DNA from: Gemmatimonadota bacterium
GTDB taxonomy: Bacteria > Gemmatimonadota > Gemmatimonadetes > Longimicrobiales > Gaopeijiaceae
Length of the DNA stretch: 64,000 bases
NCBI GenBank assembly: GCA_022823145.1
Contig: JAJDXS010000083.1
Location: 1-64,000, forward strand
Reading direction: 5' to 3'
Under the pieces are notes generated by a model that searched no databases, was not told the origin of the DNA, and saw nothing but the letters and a program-made list of their open reading frames with translations. Positions within the stretch are counted from its first letter, which is position 1, and every line of letters begins with the position of its first letter. This document shows, piece after piece, positions 24,909-32,067 of this stretch. Both the position numbers and the translations under genes were made by a program.

Positions 24909-26372
24909 TCACCCCGGCATGCGCAGCCGCTTCCCCATCGCTTCCGCCTCGTCGGAGTCGAGGAATGCATTGCACCGCTGCAACTCGCGTTCCGCCGCCT
25001 CGAGCGAACTCCAGTCAAGCGCCAGGGTCCAGCGCTGCGCGTAGTCGAGGACGCGGATCAGGGGATCGGCACGCCCGGTTCGGGACAACGCGCGCAACGC
25101 CGCGAGATAGTTGCTGCGGAAAACGGTCGGGACGACGACCCGCTCTTCCGCTCCGGCGACGAGTTCCGCGTTCATCATAATGCGCGCGAGTCGTCCGTTG
25201 CCGTCGGCGAACGGGTGTACCTCGCTGACGAGGAACATCATGTAGACGGCCCGTTCGAAGGGGGACTCGAGACTGCGGTATAGGGCGAATCCCTCGTTCA
25301 GGGTGCCGCGGACCAGATCGGGAGCCACGAACACGGTGAGCCCGGCGCGATTCTCATCCGCCCTGAATTCGCCGGGCAGTATTTCGGGGCGTCCCGCCAT
25401 GATCGTTCGGTGGCGCTCCCGCAAGAGGTGGACAAGTTCGCGGAAGTCTGCCGGTGTTCGGCCCATCTCCCGTGTGTCGGACACGATCCGCCACGTTCCG
25501 GCCACGTCGTGCGCGTCTGCTGGTCGGTGTCTCGGAATCTGACCCTCGAAGACGATTCGAATGGCTTCGTCCACGAGGAACTCGGTCCCCTCGACGAAGT
25601 TCGAGAAGTACGCTTCGAAGAACGCCAGCGTTGACCGGCCCCGGGGATTCCGCGGAGGCGCCGGACGGACGCCGGGAGGACGATTGCGGAGTGCCTGATG
25701 CAGGCGGTGGAAGAGCTCCATGCGATCCGGATCGTAAGGGCATCCGCGGCTGCGTGGGATGGCCACCGGTGAGTCCATCCGGCTCCGGCGGGTGCCCAGG
25801 AGTGTGCCTATCAACGTGTCGAGTTGGGCAGCTTCCTGCTCCAGGCCGAGTTCGAGGGCGATGGCGCGGACGTCGTCTCTGAGCTGCCTGGCTGCCCCTT
25901 CGCCAGCGGTGCGAATCAGTAGGTCCAGGCGTTTCTCGATCTCGGCCCGCCCGAGCGTGCGGGGTCTACGTGTACCCCGGGCGCGGGAGGGTCGCATATT
26001 CTCCAGGTAGGCTCTGGTCCGCGAACTGAGATACAGCCCTTCGACGAACGGCATGTCCGAAGCGACTCGTTCGGGTCCACGCCTCGGACGCAGCACGACA
26101 CCGGGCAGCTCGACCGTGCGTCCCCGTTCACTGACAAGGCACAGGGAACCATCGGAAGCCGGGGCTGCCTCGAACGCGGTGCGGTCCGCGATCAGGGCGC
26201 CGGGAAAGTACCCCGCGACAATCCCCCAGAGGTTCCTTCTGACGACTGCCTCGGGAGCGTCTTCCAGATTCCGCGTGTAAAGGCGCGAGGCGAGCTTGCG
26301 GAGCTTCCCTGCCTTGACAGCCCGCGACACGGCCCGTCTGATCCCGGTGTGGGACACGAAGGCCTCGGGCAA
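24909..26372 (-). CDS. AbiEi-like winged helix fused to Fic adenylyltransferase
   Basis: A 487-residue protein joining two modules. Residues about 1-130 resemble the AbiEi antitoxin-type domain (GIRRAVSRAVKAGKLRKLAS, then RLYTRN). Residues 240-485 form a Fic domain, which transfers AMP to hydroxyl side chains. The catalytic loop HPFADGNGRLAR is at 386-397 with its His intact. The inhibitory helix motif SNFVEGTEF (257-265), of the S/T-xxx-E-G/N kind, lies N-terminal to the core, giving class II autoinhibition. A TTG at 26372 is the best start; the frame is open upstream. It closes the DUF4377/ATP-grasp gene block on the same strand. Confidence 0.85.
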   Translation of the reverse strand: MPEAFVSHTGIRRAVSRAVKAGKLRKLASRLYTRNLEDAPEAVVRRNLWGIVAGYFPGALIADRTAFEAAPASDGSLCLVSERGRTVELPGVVLRPRRGPERVASDMPFVEGLYLSSRTRAYLENMRPSRARGTRRPRTLGRAEIEKRLDLLIRTAGEGAARQLRDDVRAIALELGLEQEAAQLDTLIGTLLGTRRSRMDSPVAIPRSRGCPYDPDRMELFHRLHQALRNRPPGVRPAPPRNPRGRSTLAFFEAYFSNFVEGTEFLVDEAIRIVFEGQIPRHRPADAHDVAGTWRIVSDTREMGRTPADFRELVHLLRERHRTIMAGRPEILPGEFRADENRAGLTVFVAPDLVRGTLNEGFALYRSLESPFERAVYMMFLVSEVHPFADGNGRLARIMMNAELVAGAEERVVVPTVFRSNYLAALRALSRTGRADPLIRVLDYAQRWTLALDWSSLEAAERELQRCNAFLDSDEAEAMGKRLRMPG

Positions 26373-26388
26373 TTCGTTCGAGGGGCAA

Positions 26389-27174
26389 TCAGCCGCCCGG
26401 CGTCCGCTCCAGCGTCTCCAGCCACCGATACCCGTAGGCCGGAATGTACGGCGCTCCGGTTACACCTTCGGGGAACATGGCGAACCGCTCAACGCGAAGG
26501 CGGTAGTCGTCTTCGTGCCGGGGCTGGAAACCGACAATCTCGCCGCGGTAGGGAGCGCCGTTCACGACCTTGCAGTAGCCGGGATGGCCGTCGTCGCACG
26601 GCACCCGGTGGCGATCGACGGTGATCTCCTCTTCGGTACCCGTTGCCCTGGTCCTCGCGGATACCTCGCGAAGCACGTATCGGCCGTCGCGATACCTGTT
26701 TGCATCGAGGACGTAGTGATCCCCGGGCTCGAATTCGAAGCTGGTGATCATGTCGTCGTAGAGCTCGCCGCCCAGCACCAGGCAGAAGTCGTCAATGCGG
26801 GTGCATGTGACCCGCGTCGGGGCCAGCGAGAGGGTCACGGGCGTGGACGGTGCGGGAGTCTTCTCCAGCTGTTCCAGCAGACGGTACGCGTACCGGCCGG
26901 CGTCCTGCGGCGGCTCTCCGCCACCCCAGGGATCGTACTTGCCGATGCGGAGGCGATAGTCGTACCCGGGCTCGTAGGCGAACCCTTCAATTCCGTCGTA
27001 GAAGAAGTCGCCGTCGACCACCATGCATGACTGCAGGCCCACTCCGTAGCACCTGGCCAGTGTGGGACCGACGGTGACCTCGAGTGTCTCGAGGTAGTCC
27101 GGGCCAAACAGGCCGCAGTCGGCGAGCGCCAGGGTCGGCAGAAGGAAGTAGGCGGAGCGACGCGTGGTACGCAT
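26389..27174 (-). CDS. lipoprotein with three DUF4377-like repeats
   Basis: A 261-residue lipoprotein (lipobox LALADC, about 16-21). It has three repeats of about 75 residues, each with a Cys pair, a CMVV/CLVL/CKVV strand, then IEGFAYEPGYDYRLRI, ITSFEFEPGDHYVL or IVGFQPRHEDDYRLRV. The first and third end in YRLLEQLEKTP and YRWLETLERTPG; the second ends in an EVSARTR tail. This is the DUF4377 pattern of small secreted beta proteins of unknown role. Its ATG lies three bases after the stop of the ATP-grasp gene, so the two are co-transcribed and probably linked in function. Confidence 0.75.
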   Translation of the reverse strand: MRTTRRSAYFLLPTLALADCGLFGPDYLETLEVTVGPTLARCYGVGLQSCMVVDGDFFYDGIEGFAYEPGYDYRLRIGKYDPWGGGEPPQDAGRYAYRLLEQLEKTPAPSTPVTLSLAPTRVTCTRIDDFCLVLGGELYDDMITSFEFEPGDHYVLDANRYRDGRYVLREVSARTRATGTEEEITVDRHRVPCDDGHPGYCKVVNGAPYRGEIVGFQPRHEDDYRLRVERFAMFPEGVTGAPYIPAYGYRWLETLERTPGG

Positions 27175-27177
27175 GGC

Positions 27178-28164
27178 TCAACACGCGATACGGGCCGGCC
27201 TGCGGCTCAGCGCCACTCCCGCAACCCGTCGCACGTACCTCGCCACCTCGCGCATCCCGTCGACACCGATCTGAGCGCCCAGGCTCTGGTTGTAGTTCGT
27301 CGTGCCGTTGATGTCGTAAGTGTAACGGTTGCCGCGTGCGTCCTCCACGAACTCGATCCCGGCGATCTCGATGCCTTCCACGTTGCACAGGTGGATGTAC
27401 TGCTGGACCAGCGGGTCGGCGGCGGTGAGCGGTGACGGGCTGAAGAGGCCGGTCGCGCCGATCCGGGGGCTGCCGTTGGTGCCTGGGCTCGGGAGCATCG
27501 GGTTGCAGACGTCCGAGGGGCAGAGTTCGAACCCCTCGGCCGTGGAACTCCGCATGGCGAGGACGAAACGGCCGCCGACGATCTCGCCCCTCGTGATGAA
27601 GGCTTCGGGGGCGTCGATGTACTGCTGTAGGATCATCCTGGCGCCCGGTCCGGTGTCGAGGTCCGCGGCGTCGAGGTGCGCCTCGAGTTCCCCCGGATTG
27701 TGGAAGAGGTGGATTCCCAGGCCCTTGCCGCCCTGGTCGTGCTTGGTGATGAACGGTCCATCGAAGGCTGCGGCGGCTTCGAGCAGGTGCTTTCGACCGA
27801 CCGCCAGCACCGTGCGTGGTGTCCGGATGCCGTGGCGCCGGAGGACGAGGTCCTGGCGGAGCTTGCTCATCTCCAGTTCGAAGGCCGGCAGGCCGTTGAT
27901 GACGCGGCGGCCATGGGACTCGAGCCAGTAGAGGAACTGGCGGGCGAGTTCCACGGTGTGGGCGTGGCCCCGGGTGTGTGACGAGGGGCTGATGCGGTTG
28001 ATCCAGATGCCGTTGGGGGGAAGTGTTGCGGGGTCGATGCTCCCCTCGTTGACGTGCAGCAATCGGACCTGGAATCCCTCCGTACGCAGGGCTTCCTGCA
28101 GGGGCGGGATCCAGGCGGGATTCTCGTACAGGATGTTGGTCGGTGCCGGAACAGGGTCGATCAT
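27178..28164 (-). CDS. RimK-like ATP-grasp ligase
   Basis: A 328-residue ATP-grasp protein. Family members ligate a carboxylate to an amine or other nucleophile through an acyl phosphate. The N-terminal lobe contains WINRISPSSHTRGHAHTVEL and the ATP lobe ITKHDQGGKGLGIHLF. Later motifs are LQQYIDAPEAFITRGEIVGG, the metal-binding IEFVEDARGNRYTYDINGTT and a final N-Y-N. This is a recognisable cytosolic subfamily of RimK-type ligases whose substrate is unknown to me. It is encoded directly upstream of the DUF4377 lipoprotein. A strong intrinsic terminator lies only 57 bp upstream of its ATG, so expression may depend on read-through. Confidence 0.85.
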   Translation of the reverse strand: MIDPVPAPTNILYENPAWIPPLQEALRTEGFQVRLLHVNEGSIDPATLPPNGIWINRISPSSHTRGHAHTVELARQFLYWLESHGRRVINGLPAFELEMSKLRQDLVLRRHGIRTPRTVLAVGRKHLLEAAAAFDGPFITKHDQGGKGLGIHLFHNPGELEAHLDAADLDTGPGARMILQQYIDAPEAFITRGEIVGGRFVLAMRSSTAEGFELCPSDVCNPMLPSPGTNGSPRIGATGLFSPSPLTAADPLVQQYIHLCNVEGIEIAGIEFVEDARGNRYTYDINGTTNYNQSLGAQIGVDGMREVARYVRRVAGVALSRRPARIAC

Positions 28165-28221
28165 CTTTTTCTCTCGACTGTGTCAGTGGGCTCGAACGGG
28201 GAGGTCCCGAGCCCGGTACAC

Positions 28222-28257
28222 AAAAAAGCCGCCCGGGTCGCGGTGACCCGGGCGGCT
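28222..28257 (-). terminator. intrinsic terminator or attenuator upstream of the ATP-grasp gene
   Basis: A perfect 13-bp GC-rich stem (AGCCGCCCGGGTC and its complement, 28227-28239 and 28245-28257) with a five-base loop is followed on the minus strand by six T residues (28222-28227). This is a textbook Rho-independent terminator for leftward transcription. The only leftward sequence feeding it is the short 28258-28545 region, because the genes beyond run rightward. So it either ends a small transcript or attenuates the ATP-grasp/DUF4377 operon. Confidence 0.85.
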
Positions 28258-28288
28258 CGAAATCGGCTTGGGCTTTGAACTCAGCGCA

Positions 28289-28381
28289 TCAGCACACCCG
28301 GATCCAGGGGAAGCGCGTACAGGTACAGGTGCAGGTCGCTCCGCGGGTGGCGAACGATCCGGAGTGTGATGCGTTGATCAT
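28289..28381 (-). CDS. candidate 30-residue cysteine-rich peptide in the ATP-grasp leader
   Basis: ATG at 28381 opens MINASHSGSFATRGATC followed by TCTCTRFPWIRVC and a stop, just before the terminator and the ATP-grasp gene. A Gly-Ala-rich N-terminus followed by a Cys/Thr-rich core is the general look of a modified-peptide precursor. There is no clear ribosome site, and part of the Cys-Thr run reflects an ACAGGT-type hexamer repeat in the DNA. An overlapping reading of 77 codons (28281-28514, TTG start) also spans the region and has equally biased third positions. Whether either is translated cannot be decided from sequence. The remainder of 28165-28549 holds the terminator and the divergent promoter. 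Confidence 0.25.
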   Translation of the reverse strand: MINASHSGSFATRGATCTCTCTRFPWIRVC

Positions 28382-28478
28382 GGTAGGGAAGATGTTGAGA
28401 TCCGGTCTCGGGGGCAACCGGGGTGCCCACGTCCGTCACCCTGAGATGAACCGTGCGCCGACCGCTTTCCTGGCCGGC

Positions 28479-28507
28479 TTGACGATCGGGCAGGCAACTC
28501 CTAGAGT
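28479..28507 (+). promoter_or_regulatory. promoter of the second VapBC-like pair
   Basis: A -35 box TTGACG (28479-28484), 17-bp spacer and -10 box TAGAGT (28502-28507) point rightward to the ATG at 28550. The AT-rich stretch between the -10 and the gene (about 28508-28545) is a plausible antitoxin operator. The ribosome site AGAGG lies before the ATG. Confidence 0.55.
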
Positions 28508-28549
28508 GAATCAATATGAGTCATTAGACGAATCATACAGAGGCAGCAG

Positions 28550-28810
28550 ATGAAACAACTCACCATTCGAGGCCTGGGGGACGAGTTGACCCGGACGATT
28601 CAACGGCTTGCCAACCGCGACGGGACCTCGCTCAACCGGGCCGCCGTAAAGCTGCTGCGCCGCGGGGCGGGGCTGGAGGGTGGACAGGGGGCGGATAGGG
28701 TCGGCTCGTCGCTGGACCACCTCATCGGCACATGGAGCCCCGAGGAAGGGGAAGAGATCGAGCGGGCGTTGCGGGACTTCGAGACGATCGACGAGGGACT
28801 GTGGGAATGA
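28550..28810 (+). CDS. antitoxin of a VapBC-like pair
   Basis: An 86-residue protein with an N-terminal ribbon-helix-helix-type pattern (MKQLTIRGLGDELTRTIQRL, then DGTSLNRAAVKLLRRGAGL), similar to FitA/VapB antitoxins. The acidic C-terminal tail (EEGEEIERALRDFETIDEGL) would occupy the toxin's RNase groove. The toxin gene starts within its stop codon (ATGA). Promoter elements lie just upstream. Confidence 0.85.
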   Translation: MKQLTIRGLGDELTRTIQRLANRDGTSLNRAAVKLLRRGAGLEGGQGADRVGSSLDHLIGTWSPEEGEEIERALRDFETIDEGLWE

Positions 28811-29229
28811 GGGTGCTGCTCGACTCGAACGCATACGCACAGCTCATGCGGGGGCGGGAGCAGGTTGGCCGGATCGTGCGGGGTTCCGAAGAGGTTCTCC
28901 TATCGACGGTTGTCCTCGGGGAGCTCCTGTATGGATTCCGGCACGGATCGCGCTACGAGCGCAACGCCCGTCAGATGCGCGCTTTCCTCGACAATCCGTA
29001 CGTCTCTGTCGTCCCGGCCGGAGAGACCACCGCCGATCGCTACTCGAGGATCGCGGCATCGCTGCGCGCGAAGGGCCGCCCCATCCCCACGAACGCTGTC
29101 TGGATCGCCGCCCACGTCATGGAGACGGGTGCCGATCTGGTGTCGGCCGACCGCCACTTCGAGCATGTGGACGGGATCGCATGGCTTCGGCTCAGGGACG
29201 ACCGCCGGAAGGCCCCGCCGCCGTTGTGA
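28807..29229 (+). CDS. PIN-domain toxin (VapC-like RNase)
   Basis: A 140-residue PIN-domain RNase. Acidic residues are D6 in MRVLLDSNAYAQLMRG, the Glu in STVVLGELLYGFRHG, and the Asp residues in GADLVSADRHFEHV. Where most VapC proteins have an Asp before the conserved helix, this one has NAVWIAAHVMETG, so one metal ligand is Asn. ATG overlaps the antitoxin stop. Its own stop abuts the truncated kinase gene on the other strand, which suggests the pair marks the edge of an inserted or rearranged segment. Confidence 0.9.
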   Translation: MRVLLDSNAYAQLMRGREQVGRIVRGSEEVLLSTVVLGELLYGFRHGSRYERNARQMRAFLDNPYVSVVPAGETTADRYSRIAASLRAKGRPIPTNAVWIAAHVMETGADLVSADRHFEHVDGIAWLRLRDDRRKAPPPL

Positions 29230-29576
29230 ACAGTCCCGCTCGTTCGCCGGAGGAAGCGCCAGACCAGGAGCGGCAACGGCAGGTCGAGCCAAACCACGGT
29301 ATCGAGGCGCGGCCAGAAGATCTCCTGGGAGATCCGCGTGTAGGAACCCGCAACCACCCAGCGCTCGCCGCGCGTCGCCTCGCGGATTCGGCGCTTGAGT
29401 TCCTCGGGATCCGTCGTATTGAGGCCGACCCAACCCGGCCGCCAATTGATGGCGTCGAGTTCAACGAGCGGCGCATCGAGCGCACCCGCCAACCGCGCTG
29501 CAAGGGTGCTCTTGCCCGATGAACTGTTGCCGATGACGTGAATGCGATTGCCGATATGCGAGTCCTCAGTCGTCAT
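29230..29576 (-). pseudogene. adenylate-kinase-like P-loop protein, C-terminus lost
   Basis: ATG at 29576 (overlapping the previous gene's TAA as TAATG) gives MTTEDSHIGNRIHVIGNSS, completing the Walker A motif GNSSSGKST. LVELDAINWRPGW and RWVVAGSYTRISQEIFWPRL follow, then VVWLDLPLPLLVWRFLRRT. This is the small topology-modulation or adenylate-kinase-like family. Near 29230 the sequence turns into the antisense of the VapC gene, so about the last 60 residues of the family are missing and any product would carry an unrelated tail to a stop at 29040. I treat it as truncated by the toxin-antitoxin segment. Confidence 0.7.
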
Positions 29577-29950
29577 TACCCCCTCGCGGCCTTCCGGAAC
29601 AGCCACGCCGATCCAATCCACAACACCACGTAGAACCCGTTCAGCAGCACGATCTCGCGTACGGAGCTCACCGGCACGTGTTGCTTCCCGACAATCAGCG
29701 CGATCACGGTGACCAGCGTCTGTGCGAGCGCCGTCGAGATCATTGCGCGCGCCATTCCCCGCGGCCGGAACCGGGCGATCAACGCCCCAACGATTCCGAC
29801 CGCCAGCACCCCCCCGTAGAGCCGGTCGAACGGATCGCCCTCGACCCCGATCAGGCCCACGGCACCGATAATCCACACCAGTAGCAACGCTGTCAGAACC
29901 GCTGCTCCGACCGCGAGTCGATACGTCCTGGCAGCTGTCATGTTCCTCAC
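29576..29950 (-). CDS. small four-helix membrane protein
   Basis: A 124-residue integral membrane protein with hydrophobic helices at about 11-35, 42-60, 68-88 and 97-118 (VLTALLLVWIIGAVGLIGV, GGVLAVGIVGALIARF, TLVTVIALIVG, IVLLNGFYVVLWIGSAWLF). No catalytic motif is visible. An internal ATG three codons in is an alternative start. It precedes the truncated kinase gene with one-base overlap. Function unknown. Confidence 0.7.
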   Translation of the reverse strand: MRNMTAARTYRLAVGAAVLTALLLVWIIGAVGLIGVEGDPFDRLYGGVLAVGIVGALIARFRPRGMARAMISTALAQTLVTVIALIVGKQHVPVSSVREIVLLNGFYVVLWIGSAWLFRKAARG

Positions 29951-30033
29951 TTTCGTGCGGGCGATCGTGTTGTCGAATACTCTTCGATGCGAGGCAATCC
30001 CGAAACGGTTTCCCGTCAGGGAGTGAACAAGCC

Positions 30034-31068
30034 ATGCAGAGACGCGACTTCCTGAAGACTACCGCATTGGGTGCCGTGGCCGCCGCCGTGCCCGACCCCG
30101 CGCTCACCCTGCCCGGGCACGCACCCACCCCGCCCAGGCCCGCGCCCTCGAGCACCCCGGCCACCGGAACCGCCCTCCTCACCGACTCGCGCTACCTCGA
30201 CCACGTTCTCATCCGCCCGAACGGCACCCGCCCGCCCGAAGTCCCCGAGCGCCTGGTTCGGATGCACGCGGAACTCGAGGCTCGGGGCCTGATCGAAGCC
30301 ACGGTGCCGTTGTCGCCCACCGCCGACCCGCTCGACCGCATCCGCGCCCACCACACCGCCGAGCACGTCGACTCGGTCCGCCAACTCGGCGTCGCATCCC
30401 GCGTCGCCGAACTCGCGGTGTCCGGTGCCCTCACCGCCATTGACGCCGTGGTCGACGGCACCGTGCGCAACGCCTTCTGCGCGATCCGCCCACCGGGTCA
30501 CCACGCGAACAACACCGGCGCCGAGGAGGGTTTCTGCTACTACTCCAACGCTGCGATCGCCGCCCGGTATGCGCAGGAAGTGCACGGGTACGAGCGAGTC
30601 GTCATCATCGACTGGGACTACCACCACGGGAACGCCACCCAGAACGCCTTCTACGCCGATCCGACCGTCCTCTTCTTCTCTGCGCACGACTGGAACGCCT
30701 ACCCCGGCACCGGCGATCCGTCACTCACCGGCGAGGGCGACGCCACCGGCCTCAACATCAACGCACACCTCGACTGTGGCGCCACCGACGCCGACATGCT
30801 CCGCCACTGGGACACCGCGCTCTCACCCGCCGTGGCCGACTTCAACCCCGATTTCGTGCTGGTTTCCGCTGGCTTCGACAGCCGCCGCGACGATCTGCTG
30901 GGCTGCTTCGCCCTCACCGACGACGCCTTCCGCCAGATGACCCGCATCGCAATGGACTACGCCGACAGCTGTTGCGATGGCCGTCTGGTGTCTTTGCTGG
31001 AAGGCGGATACAACCTCGACGGCACTGCCCTCGCCGCAGCCGCCCACGTAGAGACACTGCTGGGGTAG
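30034..31068 (+). CDS. Tat-exported histone-deacetylase-like amidohydrolase
   Basis: A 344-residue HDAC/acetylpolyamine amidohydrolase family enzyme, a zinc hydrolase removing acyl groups from amines. The N-terminus MQRRDFLKTTALGAVAAAVP is a twin-arginine signal. The core motifs are intact: RPPGHHA (152-158, catalytic His pair), DWDYHHGN (193-200, zinc Asp and His), SAGFDSRRDD (second zinc Asp) and LEGGYN with the Tyr. The mature enzyme would act outside the cytoplasm, so histones are not the substrate; N-acetylated polyamines or small amines are more likely. It leads a run of exported proteins with the genes at 31144 and 32064. Confidence 0.9.
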   Translation: MQRRDFLKTTALGAVAAAVPDPALTLPGHAPTPPRPAPSSTPATGTALLTDSRYLDHVLIRPNGTRPPEVPERLVRMHAELEARGLIEATVPLSPTADPLDRIRAHHTAEHVDSVRQLGVASRVAELAVSGALTAIDAVVDGTVRNAFCAIRPPGHHANNTGAEEGFCYYSNAAIAARYAQEVHGYERVVIIDWDYHHGNATQNAFYADPTVLFFSAHDWNAYPGTGDPSLTGEGDATGLNINAHLDCGATDADMLRHWDTALSPAVADFNPDFVLVSAGFDSRRDDLLGCFALTDDAFRQMTRIAMDYADSCCDGRLVSLLEGGYNLDGTALAAAAHVETLLG

Positions 31069-31143
31069 AATTGCCGCGTCGGCGCTCCCGGCCTAGCGTC
31101 CAGACGTGGCACCCTCCCCGCACGACCCAGGAAGAGGCACTCC

Positions 31144-32067
31144 ATGAAGACCGCCATCCACGCCCGGCTCCCCATTCGCGCCCGGCTCCGCGCCCACCCC
31201 CTGTTCCCCGCGGCCACCCTGGCCCTGACCCTTCCCCTGGCCTGCGCCCCACCGGCCGACGAACCTGACCAGGGCGTCGAGGTCTCCCACACCGAGGTCG
31301 CCGACGGCATCTACCAGCTCAACGCCGGCTCTCACAACGCGTTCCTCGTCGACACCGACGGCGGTGTGGTGGCCTTCGATCCCATCTCGGTCGAAGCGGC
31401 GGCCGGGCTGGCCGTCGCCATCCGCTCGGCGGCGCCGGGCAAGCCCCTCGCCGCCATCGTCTACAGCCACAGCGACGCCGACCACGCCACGGGAGCGTCC
31501 GTCCTGCAGCAGGCGTTCGAAGGCGACGCGCCGATCATCGCGCAGGAACGGGCCCTTCCCATCATCACGGCTGGTGGCGACCCGAACCTCCCGCCGCCCG
31601 ATCTCACCTTCGCCGACAACCTGACGCTGCGCTTCGGCGGCCGCGCGATCGAACTCCACTATCTGGGACCGAGCCACACCGACAACCTGCTGGTGGCGTT
31701 CGTGCCGGATCAGCGCGTTCTCTTCGCGGTCGACTTCGTCAGCAACGACCGGGTCGGCTACCGGGACCTGCCGGGATGGCATTTCGACGAGCTCTATGTG
31801 GCGCTCGACCGGCTGATGGAGATCCCCTTCGAGACCGTTGTCTTCGGCCACGGCGCGGTCGGCGACCGGTCGACCATCGACCGCCAGCTCGCCTACTACG
31901 CCGACCTGCGCGACGCCGTCCAGGAAGCGATCGACCAGGGGCTGACCGAAGAGGAGGCCATGGAGCAGGTGCGCCTCGATGACTATGCCCACTGGGGGCA
32001 GTACGAGGCCTGGTTCCCGATGAACGTCGGGGCCGTGTACCGCTGGCTGGCAGGAGCATCCACATGA
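31144..32067 (+). CDS. MBL-fold metallohydrolase lipoprotein
   Basis: A 307-residue metallo-beta-lactamase fold hydrolase anchored as a lipoprotein (LPLAC near residue 34). The zinc motif is SHSDADH (normal HxHxDH with the first His replaced by Ser), followed by GPSHTDNLLVAF and VVFGHGAVGD. The missing first His suggests altered metal binding, as in some MBL-fold subgroups. The C-terminal helical segment (AVQEAIDQGLTEEEAMEQVR) is typical of periplasmic MBL proteins. It overlaps the glycosylasparaginase gene by four bases (ATGA), so the two are translationally coupled. Confidence 0.85.
   Translation: MKTAIHARLPIRARLRAHPLFPAATLALTLPLACAPPADEPDQGVEVSHTEVADGIYQLNAGSHNAFLVDTDGGVVAFDPISVEAAAGLAVAIRSAAPGKPLAAIVYSHSDADHATGASVLQQAFEGDAPIIAQERALPIITAGGDPNLPPPDLTFADNLTLRFGGRAIELHYLGPSHTDNLLVAFVPDQRVLFAVDFVSNDRVGYRDLPGWHFDELYVALDRLMEIPFETVVFGHGAVGDRSTIDRQLAYYADLRDAVQEAIDQGLTEEEAMEQVRLDDYAHWGQYEAWFPMNVGAVYRWLAGAST

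Noticed and set aside
28311..28336. ACAGGT-type hexamer repeat
   Set aside because: Only about three imperfect units. It is too short for a meaningful repeat element, though it inflates the Cys-Thr pattern of the 30-codon frame.
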